Positions 1 through 9,095 of a stretch of DNA of 37,111 bases are shown here, piece by piece. The DNA comes from Desulfobacterales bacterium (lineage in GTDB: Bacteria > Desulfobacterota > Desulfobacteria > Desulfobacterales > JAHEIW01), in the NCBI GenBank assembly GCA_020353355.1, contig CP070694.1, forward strand, positions 3,426,687 through 3,463,797. The letters run 5' to 3'. Every line of letters begins with the position of its first letter. The first letter of the stretch is position 1. The translations under genes and the position numbers were made by a program. The notes under the pieces are model-generated. The model had not been told where the DNA came from. It worked only from the letters and a program-made list of their open reading frames with translations, and made no database searches.

Positions 1-8
1 TTAGAATA

Positions 9-359
9 ATGTATTCATCAGACACACGCACGGCTGCGCGACAAATCGTACGAGAATCGCTAGATCAAATCCTGGCGGGTAATTATCAGATACCGTCAGT
101 GGAAGAAATGATAACTATTTTGCAAGAAAATTTTGAATATTCCTTTGATGAGTATAAAGCCAAGCAACGCATCGTTCGCTCACATTGGGACTGGAGCGAT
201 TCACAGGTATTGGATGAACTGGAGCGGCAAAAGCGTCATTATGAAAATGAGCTGCGCGTCAATTTGAAAGTAACCGCTTTAAATACGATTGAAGAGGTTG
301 AAAACCTGATCAGAAGCTTGAATCATACGATTACCACCTGGAAGGTCAAAAATCTCTAA
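9..359 (+). CDS. Small hypothetical protein, 116 aa
   Basis: I do not recognise this protein. It is hydrophilic, rich in charged residues and predicted to be largely helical, with no signal peptide, membrane segment or Cys/His metal site. The middle (about residues 45-85) carries Trp-Asp-Trp and a charged helix that could form a short coiled coil. The ATG at position 9 lies almost at the window edge, so no ribosome binding site can be seen. The frame stays open to the window start and the true start may be upstream. It runs towards era, with only 73 bases between the two stop codons. Function cannot be assigned from sequence alone. Confidence 0.6.
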   Translation: MYSSDTRTAARQIVRESLDQILAGNYQIPSVEEMITILQENFEYSFDEYKAKQRIVRSHWDWSDSQVLDELERQKRHYENELRVNLKVTALNTIEEVENLIRSLNHTITTWKVKNL

Positions 360-432
360 TCTGACCAGACCTTCTCGCGGTTATCGATGACGCGCCCGAC
401 TTTGTGGGTGGCTCGTTCCAGGGTATTTTTTT

Positions 433-1341
433 TCAATATCCGAATTTTCGTAAAGCTTTGGTATCCTTGCGCCAGTTCTTTTGGACCCTCACAAATAGCT
501 TCAAAAACACCCTGGCCCCCAGCATACGCTCAATCTCTTGGCGAGACTCGGTGCCGATGCGTTTCAGCTTGCTGCCGTGTTTGCCGATGATGATACCTTT
601 CTGAGAGTCACGCTCCAGATGGATGGTGGCCTCGATTTTGATAAGCTTGCCTTCTTTTTCTTCTTTAAACGACTCTATGGTTACCGCCGTGGCATAGGGT
701 ATTTCTTCTCCGGTTAAACGGAAGATTTTTTCTCGAATCAGCTCCGCCGCAAGAAATCGTTGCGGTAGATCCGTGAGCGCATCTTCCGGGAAATACGGCG
801 GGCCTTTGGGAAGAGCGTTTTCTATGGATGCAATCAATTCATCGACCTGGGTGCCCGCGGTTGCCGAAATGGGTACGACATCTTCAAAGTAATATTCTTT
901 GGACCACTTGGCGATGATTTCAAGCAGCGATGATTTTTCAATTAGATCGATTTTATTCAGGGCTAAAATGACCGGGCGCGCTTCATTTTGCAGGCGTTTG
1001 ATCAGAAAGTATTCTGAATCCGGATCCGGATTGGCCACATCCAGGATAAACAAAATTGCGTCGGCGTCATTAATGGCGGCCAGGGCCGTATCCACAATTC
1101 GCAGGTTCAACGTGTCCTTGGCCTTGAAAATCCCTGGAGTATCGAGAAAAATGAGCTGGGCTTTTGGTCGGTGTAGCGCTCCCAGGATGCGGTTGCGAGT
1201 GGTTTGCGGTTTTTTGGAGGTAATCGATATCTTTTCACCGAGCATGCGGTTCAACAGGGTGGATTTGCCCGCATTGGGAGCTCCCACGATGGCGACAAAG
1301 CCGGATTTGAAATCGGCATATTTTTCGTTGATGGCTGGCAT
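433..1341 (-). CDS. era: GTPase Era, ribosome assembly factor
   Basis: Era binds the 3' end of 16S rRNA and helps mature the 30S subunit in the cytoplasm. The chosen ATG gives 302 residues, the family's usual length. G1 is at residues 20-27 (GAPNAGKS), followed by DTPG, NKID and a SATAG G5 motif. The C-terminal KH domain has the GIIIGKHGSKLKRIG signature that binds RNA. An upstream in-frame start would add 17 residues (MCPQAKPARGGQAGG...). It was rejected because that stretch is encoded by a GC-rich intergenic repeat and matches nothing in Era, while the internal ATG sits behind a GGTGG sequence. The 3' end is convergent with the small unknown gene at the window start. Confidence 0.97.
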   Translation of the reverse strand: MPAINEKYADFKSGFVAIVGAPNAGKSTLLNRMLGEKISITSKKPQTTRNRILGALHRPKAQLIFLDTPGIFKAKDTLNLRIVDTALAAINDADAILFILDVANPDPDSEYFLIKRLQNEARPVILALNKIDLIEKSSLLEIIAKWSKEYYFEDVVPISATAGTQVDELIASIENALPKGPPYFPEDALTDLPQRFLAAELIREKIFRLTGEEIPYATAVTIESFKEEKEGKLIKIEATIHLERDSQKGIIIGKHGSKLKRIGTESRQEIERMLGARVFLKLFVRVQKNWRKDTKALRKFGY

Positions 1342-1405
1342 TTTTTCACCACCCGCTTGTCCGCCTCTGGCGGGCTTCGCTTGAGGGCACAAAGGATTTT
1401 ATTTT

Positions 1406-1497
1406 TTTGCATTGCCGGGACCTGCCTTCGCTAAATAGCTACGGCAAGGCAGGGACGACGGCAATGCAAAACCATCTGAAGCTGCGCTTCAATGGTT
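1406..1497. repeat. Tandem intergenic palindromes between era and engB
   Basis: Two adjacent inverted repeats fill most of the era-engB spacer. The first has perfect 12-base outer arms (TTTGCATTGCCG at 1406-1417 and its complement at 1459-1470) and inner arms CCTGCCTT (1421-1428) and AAGGCAGG (1446-1453). The second pairs AACCAT (1470-1475) with ATGGTT (1492-1497), plus inner GAAGC/GCTTC. Neither is followed by a clear T-run on the coding strand, so they look more like REP-type dispersed palindromes than simple terminators. They may still fold in the RNA that reads from engB into era. Confidence 0.7.
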
Positions 1498-1616
1498 ATG
1501 GTTGCATAGTTCAATAAATCAAATTAATTCATGCTGATCGGCCCAGTTCTTATCAGAAAATATAAGGACTGCACAAGAGTTTGCAAATATAGCTGAATAA
1601 TGGATAGGATGAGATA

Positions 1617-2219
1617 TTAGGCGCTTTTGTCATCTTTTATGTTTATCAAAGATAAAATGGCATTCCAGACGGCGTCCCGGCCCAGACGGGTTTTGGCGGA
1701 AAACAGAATCACCTCCGCCTTATGGATTGCCAGCGCTTGGATGATTGCAGCCTGATGGTTCAGCTGTCTGTTTTTGGAGAGTTTATCGGCTTTGGTGATG
1801 ACCAGGATACGGGCGATGTTATAATGGTTCAGCCAGTGGATGAGATCGAGGTCCTCCGTTTTGGGTGTACGCCGAATATCCAAGATGACCACCACCCCTT
1901 TTAAGGTTTCTCTTTTAGATAGGAAGGTCTCAATCATGGGACCCCATTGTTTGCGGACGGCTTGCGGTACCCTGGCATACCCGTAGCCCGGAAGATCCAC
2001 AAAGACCATGGCATTATTGATATTGAAGAAATTAATCATTTGCGTTCGTCCGGGCGTGCGGCTGGTTTTAACGAGATGTTTGCGGTTGACCAGAGTATTG
2101 ATCAAGCTTGATTTTCCCACATTGGAGCGGCCGGCAAAGGCAATTTCCGGCAGGAGAGCCGGCGGATACTGGGAGGCTTTGGTGGCGCTGGTGATAAATT
2201 CGGCGGACTTTATGATCAT
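1617..2219 (-). CDS. engB: GTPase EngB/YsxC, large-subunit ribosome biogenesis
   Basis: EngB (YihA/YsxC) is a small single-domain GTPase needed for late 50S subunit assembly. At 200 residues it has the usual length. It shows a circularly conventional TrmE-Era family G domain: G1 GRSNVGKSS near residue 30, the conserved switch region with SRTPGRTQ, G3 in DLPGYGYA, and G4 TKADK. The gene lies upstream of era in the same direction, but a 275-base spacer containing two palindromes separates them, so co-transcription is uncertain. The ATG has no strong Shine-Dalgarno sequence. No anomalies are visible in the catalytic motifs. Confidence 0.96.
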   Translation of the reverse strand: MIIKSAEFITSATKASQYPPALLPEIAFAGRSNVGKSSLINTLVNRKHLVKTSRTPGRTQMINFFNINNAMVFVDLPGYGYARVPQAVRKQWGPMIETFLSKRETLKGVVVILDIRRTPKTEDLDLIHWLNHYNIARILVITKADKLSKNRQLNHQAAIIQALAIHKAEVILFSAKTRLGRDAVWNAILSLINIKDDKSA

Positions 2220-2297
2220 AACAGTGAGTGCTGGGTATTCGGTATTGGTTACGATTTAATATTTTTAGTGATAGATATGACAACGCAAAGCGCAAAG

Positions 2298-2372
2298 GGC
2301 ATAGCGCAGAGCGTAATATTTGCAAATAACAATTCGTTGGTTTGATCTTCGCTATGCGCTATGCGCTATGCC
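2298..2372. repeat. Inverted repeat of the GCATAGCGC family, copy 1
   Basis: A 16-base arm at 2298-2313 (GGCATAGCGCAGAGCG) pairs with 2357-2372 (CGCTATGCGCTATGCC), with one mismatch and a 43-base loop. The right arm is itself part of a short tandem of GCTATGC units starting at 2350. A related shorter palindrome sits at 29021-29054, and both are followed by a GAATA-type sequence. It lies between the aminotransferase stop and the engB start. It is probably a dispersed repetitive palindrome. Confidence 0.7.
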
Positions 2373-2413
2373 GAATATGGATCTTCGAGAAGTTTGATAA
2401 AAGTTTCTGGCCA

Positions 2414-3571
2414 TTAAGCACCCTTTTCGAGGTACTTTTGGAGTCTGTTCATGCCTTCTTCGATATTTTGCAGGGAATTCGCATAGGAAAATCTGAGATA
2501 GCCTTCTCCATTTTGACCAAAATCTATCCCCGGTGCAACCCCAACATGAGCTTTTTCTAAAATATCGAAAGCAAGGTTATACGAATCACCGGATAAATGC
2601 TTGGCATTGGCAAACACATAAAATGCGCCGGTAGGTTCCACGGTAATACCAAACCCCAGTTCCTTTAACCGGCGAATCATAAATTGCCTGCGTTCATTGT
2701 AAATTTTCTGCATCCGGGCCACATCATCTCCGGCTTCTTTCAAGGCTGCGATACCGGCTTTTTGTACCATGGCGTTGGCGGATATAAAAAAGTTTTGAGA
2801 AATTTTTTGCATGGATCGAATGAATTCCCGCGGGGCAATAACATAGCCAAGGCGCAAACCGGTCATGGCAAATGCTTTCGAAAATCCGTTCATCACAAAG
2901 GCACGATCAGTAAATTCCAAAATGGAATGTTCTTTTCCCTCGTAAACCAGACCGTGGTAGATTTCATCGGATACGATATAAGGTGAACCCGGTTTTTCTA
3001 CCATGATCGCAATTTCCCGCATGCGCTTTTCAGACAGAAGATTGCCGGTTGGATTCGATGGCGAGTTGATAAATATAGCTTTGGTTTTTGGAGATATTTT
3101 TTCCCTGATGGCTTCGGGTCGATATTGAAATCCGTCTTCTTCATAAACGGAAATGGTGACCGGTACACCATCGACAAACTTAATAAAATTAGGATAACAG
3201 GCATAATGCGGATCGGAGATGATGACCTGGTCGCCTTTTTCCAGCAATGCCGAAAACACGAGGAATATCGCCGGCGACGACCCTGAGGTAACGATAATCT
3301 GATTTGGGTCTACGGATACCTTATAGGTTTTTAAAAAGTATTCGCCGATAGCTTCGCGAAGTTCGAAAAGGCCCAAACTGTGGGTGTAATGGGTATGGCC
3401 GTCGTCAAGTGCCTTACAGGCGGCTTCCTTTACGCAGGGTGGTGTATCGAAATCCGGCTCACCAACTTCTAAATGAACGATGTCCACACCCGCGCGCTCC
3501 ATTTCGTTGGCTCTTTCCAGAACATCCATCACAATAAATGAGGTCATTTTTTCGGTTCGCTTTGAAATCAT
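2414..3571 (-). CDS. PLP-dependent class I/II aminotransferase
   Basis: A fold-type I aminotransferase of 385 residues, close in layout to bacterial AspC/PatA-type aspartate or aromatic aminotransferases. Visible family landmarks are the SPSNPTG loop with Asn172, the PLP-ring Asp202 in SDEIYHG, the Schiff-base Lys232 in GFSKAFAMTGLRLGY, and the carboxylate-binding Arg in YLRFSYANS near the C-terminus. Start: ATG behind AAAGGG at 7-base spacing. It is not in a specific biosynthetic operon, although hisI-hisG lies upstream on the same strand. The substrate (aspartate, aromatic, or a diaminopimelate/methionine intermediate) cannot be decided from sequence. Confidence 0.9.
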   Translation of the reverse strand: MISKRTEKMTSFIVMDVLERANEMERAGVDIVHLEVGEPDFDTPPCVKEAACKALDDGHTHYTHSLGLFELREAIGEYFLKTYKVSVDPNQIIVTSGSSPAIFLVFSALLEKGDQVIISDPHYACYPNFIKFVDGVPVTISVYEEDGFQYRPEAIREKISPKTKAIFINSPSNPTGNLLSEKRMREIAIMVEKPGSPYIVSDEIYHGLVYEGKEHSILEFTDRAFVMNGFSKAFAMTGLRLGYVIAPREFIRSMQKISQNFFISANAMVQKAGIAALKEAGDDVARMQKIYNERRQFMIRRLKELGFGITVEPTGAFYVFANAKHLSGDSYNLAFDILEKAHVGVAPGIDFGQNGEGYLRFSYANSLQNIEEGMNRLQKYLEKGA

Positions 3572-3607
3572 TGGTTAGCCCTTTAATTTTATTATCATCC
3601 TGATATC

Positions 3608-3632
3608 ATCGCGGCTGGAAGCCGCTCCCACT
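3608..3632. repeat. Short dispersed palindrome, GCGGC..GCCGC type, copy 1
   Basis: ATCGCGGCTGGAAGCCGCTC, followed by CCACT, contains the hairpin GCGGCT-GGA-AGCCGC. A related sequence (ATCGCGGCAAGATACCGCTC followed by CCACT) occurs at 9655-9679, sharing both flanks. It sits between hisG and the aminotransferase. It is likely a copy of a short interspersed repeat. Confidence 0.6.
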
Positions 3633-3678
3633 CATTTTTTTATCGGTAGTTGCCTTAGAAGTTATTCTAAAAAAAAAG

Positions 3679-4554
3679 CTAGACCACTTTATTGAGAGGA
3701 TATTCTATTATCCCTTCCGCTCCGTTTTCCAGTAGTTTTGGAATCAGATCTCTGACCACATCCGAATTGACCACAATTTCCACCGAAAACCATTTGGACT
3801 GGTAAAGCGGAGCCACCGTGGGTGCGTTTAGACTGGGAAGCAACGCAATTACGGTTTCCATTTGCTCTTCGGGCACATTCATCTTCAACCCGACCATTTT
3901 TTCCCCTAACAAGGCGCCCTTGAGCAACAGCGCAATTTGTTCGACTTTTTTGCGTTTGTCCGAATCCTTCCAGGCGTCATGGTTAACGATGAGTTGGGTG
4001 TTGGTTTGCATCAATTCGTCCACGATGCGAAGGCCATGGGCCTTGATGGTGCTCTCGGTTTCGGTAACTTCAACCACCGCATCCGCCAGCCGGGAGACAA
4101 CCTTCGCCTCGGTGGCCCCCCACGAAAATTCGACCTTTACCTCAATGTTGCGCTCTGCGAAATAGCGCTCCGTAAATTTAACCAGCTCCGTGGCGATTTT
4201 TTTGCCTGCCAGATCTTCCAAACACTGGATTGGCGATTCATAAGGTACCGCAACGACCCAGCGCGCCGGTCGCGAACTGACTTTGGAGTAGATGAGATCC
4301 GTGACCACATGGACATCCGAGTTGTTCTCTGCGATCCAGTCTTTTCCGGTAAGTCCGGCATCCAGCGTACCGCTTTCGACATACAGAGACATCTCTTGAG
4401 CCCGGCATATCGCACATTCGATGGTATCATCGTTTATTTCGGGAAAGTAGCTTCTTCCGTTAATATTAATGTTCCATCCGGAGCGTTTGAACAATGCGAT
4501 GGTAGCGTTTTGAAGGCTTCCTTTTGGCACTCCCAATTTTAATTGTTTCGTCAC
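3679..4554 (-). CDS. hisG: ATP phosphoribosyltransferase HisG, long form
   Basis: HisG catalyses the first step of histidine biosynthesis, joining ATP and PRPP to phosphoribosyl-ATP. The 291-residue length, with a C-terminal ACT-like regulatory domain (about 215-291, including [10 protein letters not shown]), marks the long HisG_L type, which does not need HisZ and is normally inhibited by histidine. The N-terminal [14 protein letters not shown] and the GLTGKDWI motif are typical. The start is GTG, overlapping the hisI stop as GTGA. This implies translational coupling to the upstream hisI. The other his genes are not in this window, so the histidine pathway is split in this genome. Confidence 0.96.
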   Translation of the reverse strand: MTKQLKLGVPKGSLQNATIALFKRSGWNININGRSYFPEINDDTIECAICRAQEMSLYVESGTLDAGLTGKDWIAENNSDVHVVTDLIYSKVSSRPARWVVAVPYESPIQCLEDLAGKKIATELVKFTERYFAERNIEVKVEFSWGATEAKVVSRLADAVVEVTETESTIKAHGLRIVDELMQTNTQLIVNHDAWKDSDKRKKVEQIALLLKGALLGEKMVGLKMNVPEEQMETVIALLPSLNAPTVAPLYQSKWFSVEIVVNSDVVRDLIPKLLENGAEGIIEYPLNKVV

Positions 4555-4928
4555 TTCTTATATACCTCCTGAGGGTCAACTACCGGTTTGCCGACAATGG
4601 TAACCGACCCATTTTTTACTTTTTTATGAAAACAGCTGCGATGTCCGGTATGACACGCCGCATCACCGAGCTGTTCCACTTTCAATAGGACTGTATCGTT
4701 ATCACAGTCGATTCTTATTTCCTTGACAAGCTGCAAGTGGCCGGACGTTTCGCCCTTTACCCACAGCGTTTGTCGACTGCGGCTGTAATAGGTGGCCGTG
4801 CCGGTAGAAAGCGTTGCATTCCATGCCTCCGGATTCATATAGGCCATCATCAGGACTTCACCGCTTTTGTAGTCTTGAACAATAGCCGGAATTAACCCGC
4901 CGGTTTTTTCGAAATTAAGTTTGATCAT
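4551..4928 (-). CDS. hisI: Phosphoribosyl-AMP cyclohydrolase HisI
   Basis: HisI opens the purine ring of phosphoribosyl-AMP (third step of histidine synthesis), a zinc- and magnesium-dependent reaction in the cytoplasm. The protein has 125 residues, the monofunctional size, without a fused HisE domain. It carries the MMAYMN motif, [18 protein letters not shown], the acidic DCDND metal site and the CHTGHRSCF cysteine/histidine motif. It is the first gene of a two-gene unit with hisG. The ATG has only a weak ribosome binding site. Confidence 0.96.
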   Translation of the reverse strand: MIKLNFEKTGGLIPAIVQDYKSGEVLMMAYMNPEAWNATLSTGTATYYSRSRQTLWVKGETSGHLQLVKEIRIDCDNDTVLLKVEQLGDAACHTGHRSCFHKKVKNGSVTIVGKPVVDPQEVYKK

Positions 4929-5134
4929 TGTTTTTCACGATCAGCAGCTTTTAATGGTAAAATGTTTTAAAACTAGTATTGAATTTGTTGCTTATTAAAG
5001 TTAATATAATATTTTTAGAGGGTAGCGATTGACCTATTATATTTTCATCAAATACGTTCATTAAACTTTTATTGCTACCCATTACCCGATATAATGTCAA
5101 ATAATTTTTTTGTGCAATCAGGGGTACTTGGATA
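4929..5134. promoter_or_regulatory. Divergent promoter region hisI / PBP1A
   Basis: This 206-base AT-rich spacer separates divergent genes and must hold promoters for both. A TATAAT hexamer at 5090-5095 is well placed for the penicillin-binding protein but lacks a good -35 at 17 bases, so it is only a candidate. A weak inverted repeat pairs GGGTAGCGAT (around 5020) with ATTGCTACCC (5071-5080). No gene was seen here. Confidence 0.35.
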
Positions 5135-7561
5135 ATGCTAAAGCCAAAAAGTACATCTGAAATTTTAAAGCAGAGAGCCAGACGGAAAAAAAGGGGATTT
5201 TTCAGAAAATTTTTTCTATGGTTTCTTTTGGTGGGATTCATTCTTATCCTGTTCGCGGCGGCGGCTGGTGTCGCCACATTTTATTATTTGAGCCAAGACT
5301 TGCCCAAAATTGCGTCGTTAACCGATTACAAACCTTCGGTTATTACCACGGTGTATTCAGACGACGGGCGCAAAATTGCAGAATTTTTCAAAGAACGGCG
5401 CATTGTGATACCGCTTTCTGAAATGCCCCAAATGTTACTGAAGGCCTTCATCGCTGCGGAAGACGCGCGCTTTTACAAGCATAAGGGCATTGATGTGTAT
5501 AGCATCATGCGAGCATTTTTCAAAAATATTGAAGCGGGAACAATTGTGCAGGGGGGCAGCACCATTACCCAGCAAGTGACCAAATCATTTTTCTTAACCC
5601 CGGAACGCAGCTATACCCGCAAGTTAAAAGAAGCCATTTTGGCGCACCGCATCGACAAGGCGTTTAACAAAGACGAAATTCTGTATCTGTATTTAAATCA
5701 AATTTATCTGGGACACGGCGCTTATGGGGTGGGCGCAGCTGCCGAAAATTACTTTGGAAAATCCGTTAAGGACTTAAATCTTGCCGAATGTGCGATACTG
5801 GCAGGTTTGCCTCAGGCTCCCAGTAAATACTCTCCATTCAAGCATTCGGAAAGGGCCCGGCAGCGGCAGATATACGTTTTAAACCGGATGCTGGCCGAAA
5901 ATTATATTACCAATGATCAAATCAGCGCAGCCCTGAATACCCAATTGGACATAAAGCCCCGGCGGAATGTCTATATTGAAGAAATCCCGCATTATACCGA
6001 GCATATTCGGCGCTACATTGAAAAAAACTATGGGGAAGACGCGCTTTATACCCAGGGACTCAAGGTCTATACAGCCGTTAATGTTGAAATGCAGAAAATT
6101 GCCCGCGAAGAAATACAAAAAGGGCTTTATGATTTAGATAAGCGACAAGGGTACCGCGGCCCGGAGAAACACCTCAAACCGGAAGAAATTGAGGGATTCT
6201 CCCAAGAACTTCAAACCGAGCTGGAGACCACTCCCTTGGAAGAGGGTCAAACGGTAAAGGGGGTCGTTGTAAAAGTAGACGACCGTGAAAAAACGGTTAG
6301 CGTTCGGATGGGTAAGGCGTTAGGCCGGATTGAGCTTGCCGATATGCAATGGGCCCGCAAACCGGATCCGGAAGTTGCCTATTATGAAACCAAAGTCAAA
6401 AAACCGAGTGAAGCCCTTCAGGTGGGTGATGTCATACTCGTAAAACTGAAAGAAAAGGTAAAAGAAAAGGATCTGTGGGCCCTTGCACTGGAACAGGAGC
6501 CCATTGCCCAGGCGGCATTGTTGTGCATTGAGGCGGAAACCGGATTTGTTAAGGCCATGGTGGGTGGTAGGGATTTCCGTGAATCGCAATTTAACCGTGC
6601 GTTTCAATCCAGACGACAGCCGGGATCGGCCTTTAAACCCATTATTTATGCTGCGGCCTTGGACAAGCAATTTGATGAACCCGAAAAATTTTATACGCCA
6701 GCCACCGTTATCATCGACTCTCCCATTGTGTTTGAAGATGAAGAGCGTGACTTTACCTGGAAACCGAAAAACTACAAAGAAAAATTTTTCGGTCCCACGC
6801 TTCTGCGAGATGCCCTGGCAAAATCGCGCAATGTCGTTACCATAAAAATACTGCGAGACATCGGGATTGATTATGCCATTGAGTATGCCAACAAACTCGG
6901 TATTACCTCTGAATTAAGCAAGGATCTATCCATTGCGCTCGGTTCATCGGGCGTGTCTTTACTGGAGTTGACCAATGCCTATTCGGTGTTTGCCAACCAC
7001 GGATTTATGATTGACCCCCTTTTTATTACCAAGATTGAGGATCGGGATGGCAACGTGATTGATGAATTTGTTCCTGAGCGCACCAAAGTGATTGAAAAGA
7101 CGACGGCCTACCTGATGACCCACCTGCTGGAAGGGGTGGTCAAATACGGTACCGGATGGAGAGTCAAAGCATTGGGCAGACCGGTTGCCGGTAAGACCGG
7201 AACTACCAACAATTTGTTTGATGCCTGGTTTATGGGCTATACGCCTGAATATATAACCGGCACCTGGGTGGGTTTTGATGATGAAGCTCCTCTTGGCCAA
7301 GGGGAAACCGGTTCCCGCGCAGCCAGTCCGATATGGCTGGGCTTTATGACACGGGTGCTGGAAGGCAAACCGGTCAAGGTCTTTCCCGTGCCGGAAGGCG
7401 TGGTGTTTTCCAAGATTGATGCCGATACCGGCTTGTTGCCCATTCCGGAGTCCAAAAACACTGTATTTGTTTGTTTTAAGGAAGGAACGGTTCCGACTGA
7501 ATCCACGAAACCGCCGCATCAGGTTACTGAAACGGAAGATTTTTTTAAAAAAGACCTTTAG
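5135..7561 (+). CDS. mrcA: Class A penicillin-binding protein 1A
   Basis: A bifunctional peptidoglycan synthase of 808 residues, anchored in the inner membrane with its domains in the periplasm. A short basic cytoplasmic tail is followed by a membrane helix (about 27-50). The GT51 glycosyltransferase domain (about 75-250) carries catalytic Glu109 in EDARFYKHKG and the GGSTITQQ motif. An OB-like insert (about 330-450) follows. The transpeptidase domain has the nucleophile Ser498 in SAFK, SRN at 564-566 and KTGTT at 687-691. All catalytic residues are intact. The start ATG lies 10 bases after AGGGG. It is monocistronic and convergent with the next gene. Confidence 0.96.
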   Translation: MLKPKSTSEILKQRARRKKRGFFRKFFLWFLLVGFILILFAAAAGVATFYYLSQDLPKIASLTDYKPSVITTVYSDDGRKIAEFFKERRIVIPLSEMPQMLLKAFIAAEDARFYKHKGIDVYSIMRAFFKNIEAGTIVQGGSTITQQVTKSFFLTPERSYTRKLKEAILAHRIDKAFNKDEILYLYLNQIYLGHGAYGVGAAAENYFGKSVKDLNLAECAILAGLPQAPSKYSPFKHSERARQRQIYVLNRMLAENYITNDQISAALNTQLDIKPRRNVYIEEIPHYTEHIRRYIEKNYGEDALYTQGLKVYTAVNVEMQKIAREEIQKGLYDLDKRQGYRGPEKHLKPEEIEGFSQELQTELETTPLEEGQTVKGVVVKVDDREKTVSVRMGKALGRIELADMQWARKPDPEVAYYETKVKKPSEALQVGDVILVKLKEKVKEKDLWALALEQEPIAQAALLCIEAETGFVKAMVGGRDFRESQFNRAFQSRRQPGSAFKPIIYAAALDKQFDEPEKFYTPATVIIDSPIVFEDEERDFTWKPKNYKEKFFGPTLLRDALAKSRNVVTIKILRDIGIDYAIEYANKLGITSELSKDLSIALGSSGVSLLELTNAYSVFANHGFMIDPLFITKIEDRDGNVIDEFVPERTKVIEKTTAYLMTHLLEGVVKYGTGWRVKALGRPVAGKTGTTNNLFDAWFMGYTPEYITGTWVGFDDEAPLGQGETGSRAASPIWLGFMTRVLEGKPVKVFPVPEGVVFSKIDADTGLLPIPESKNTVFVCFKEGTVPTESTKPPHQVTETEDFFKKDL

Positions 7562-7676
7562 ATAGCCGCTGGTTGCTGGAGACTGGAACCGGTCCCTGGA
7601 TTCCGGTATCAAAATGAATTGAGATCTTTTCAGGTCTATTAGCCTGCCCCATGTTTCTGAAACAGAGAACCTTTAC

Positions 7677-8870
7677 CTACCGGTCTTTCCATCTTGGAAT
7701 GGGATAGATATATTTTTGGGGTGCAATTTTTTTCGGCCATACAATTGCGAGTTCGCTGTTTATCCATTGAACCAATAAAGTCGGCAACTGGTTTTGCTGG
7801 ATCTTTTTATTGTAAGAGACGAATTTTACAGGACCAAACACGGTCATCATATCGGTTTTAGCTAAAGCGTTTCTCACTCCTTGGGCAGTTAGTGTTTCTG
7901 TCCGCTTCAGCGCATCGGCGATGACATGCATTGCGGCATAAGCCTGAGCACCATGATAGTCCGTTGCAATACCGTATTTAGCAACGAACTTATCATGATA
8001 TTCCTGAGCGCCAGGATATGGTGCTGAAGGGATCCACCGGGCAATGGAATAGACATACTCCGATGCGTTGCCGGCCTTTTTTTGAAAATCAGGCAGGCTA
8101 AATCCAGCTGCATTGCCAATGAACAGCTTGGGGCTCAGCTCGAGCTCTTGGGATTGACGCATCAAAAAGGAAGCATCCATACCGTTCGCAATCATGCATA
8201 CCAAATCCGGCTCTCTTGCCTTAACGCTGATTAACGATGGCCTGAAATCCGTGGTGTTGGGTTCAAAACTCTGCTGCAGGACAATTTGCAAGCCAAGCTC
8301 TTCCGCGTGTTTGATGAATTTTCTGGCTTCATACGCCCCAAACCCAGAATTCACATGTAATATGGCAAGGGTTTTGATGTCAGAGGCGACTTCCTGGACA
8401 AACGATTTGAATGTACCGAAATACTCACTGACCGGTTGATTCAACCGGAAAATGTATTCCCAGCCTTGTTCGGTGATCCTATCCGCAGATCCAGTGTTTA
8501 CCAGGAACGGCACCGCGTTTTGTTGGGCGATTGCAATGGTTGCCCAGGTTACAGTGCTTGAATATCCTCCACCGATCACGATCACTCTGTCCTGCTTAAT
8601 TAATTTTTCAATGGCGGAGCGCCCGACATCCGATCTTCCGGAAGTGTCTTCTATGATGAGCTCGATTTGTTTGCCGTTGACGCCACCCGCAGCATTAATC
8701 TCATCTACTGCCAGAAGGAAAGATTTATTCTCAATCTCGCCGAATTTGGCAAGTTTGCCGGTCAACGGCAGAATTACCCCCACTTTTATCCGGTCAGCAG
8801 CCGATGCGCTGCCAAGCGTTAAGCCAATTAGCAATATAAAATAAGTTATGCCTACAGTAATTTTTTTCAC
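7677..8870 (-). CDS. ABC transporter substrate-binding protein, LivK/Peripla_BP_6 type
   Basis: A 397-residue periplasmic binding protein of the branched-chain amino acid / amide type. Residues 1-24 form a classical signal peptide ending in ASA-AD. The mature part begins with IKVGVILPLTGKLAKFG, followed by EIENKSFLLAVDEINAAGGVNGK and EDTSGRSD, all typical of Peripla_BP_6 proteins that bind leucine, urea, amides or aromatic acids. The start is GTG with GGAG 9 bases upstream. No permease or ATPase genes (livHMGF) are adjacent, so it is an orphan binding protein. It may work with a transporter encoded elsewhere or feed a sensor. The ligand cannot be predicted. Confidence 0.88.
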   Translation of the reverse strand: MKKITVGITYFILLIGLTLGSASAADRIKVGVILPLTGKLAKFGEIENKSFLLAVDEINAAGGVNGKQIELIIEDTSGRSDVGRSAIEKLIKQDRVIVIGGGYSSTVTWATIAIAQQNAVPFLVNTGSADRITEQGWEYIFRLNQPVSEYFGTFKSFVQEVASDIKTLAILHVNSGFGAYEARKFIKHAEELGLQIVLQQSFEPNTTDFRPSLISVKAREPDLVCMIANGMDASFLMRQSQELELSPKLFIGNAAGFSLPDFQKKAGNASEYVYSIARWIPSAPYPGAQEYHDKFVAKYGIATDYHGAQAYAAMHVIADALKRTETLTAQGVRNALAKTDMMTVFGPVKFVSYNKKIQQNQLPTLLVQWINSELAIVWPKKIAPQKYIYPIPRWKDR

Positions 8871-9095
8871 TCAACGAATCTCCTTCTTCGACATCATTGA
8901 CTGTCATCAGCCTATCAAGAAACAACAGGAATGCAACATATTTATGGTTGGATTTTTCGGGTTTATAGAATAAGAGTCTTGCATTGTCATTTGGTTTCAT
9001 TGTAATATTCACCATTACCGTTGGGTAAAGCTCGCTATCCGATCGTTTTTAATAAAATGTATATTCCATCAATTAATTAGAAAAGAGGCAGAAAA

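Noticed and set aside
1342-1392. Longer N-terminus of Era
   Set aside because: Encoded by GC-rich intergenic sequence; the internal ATG gives normal Era length.
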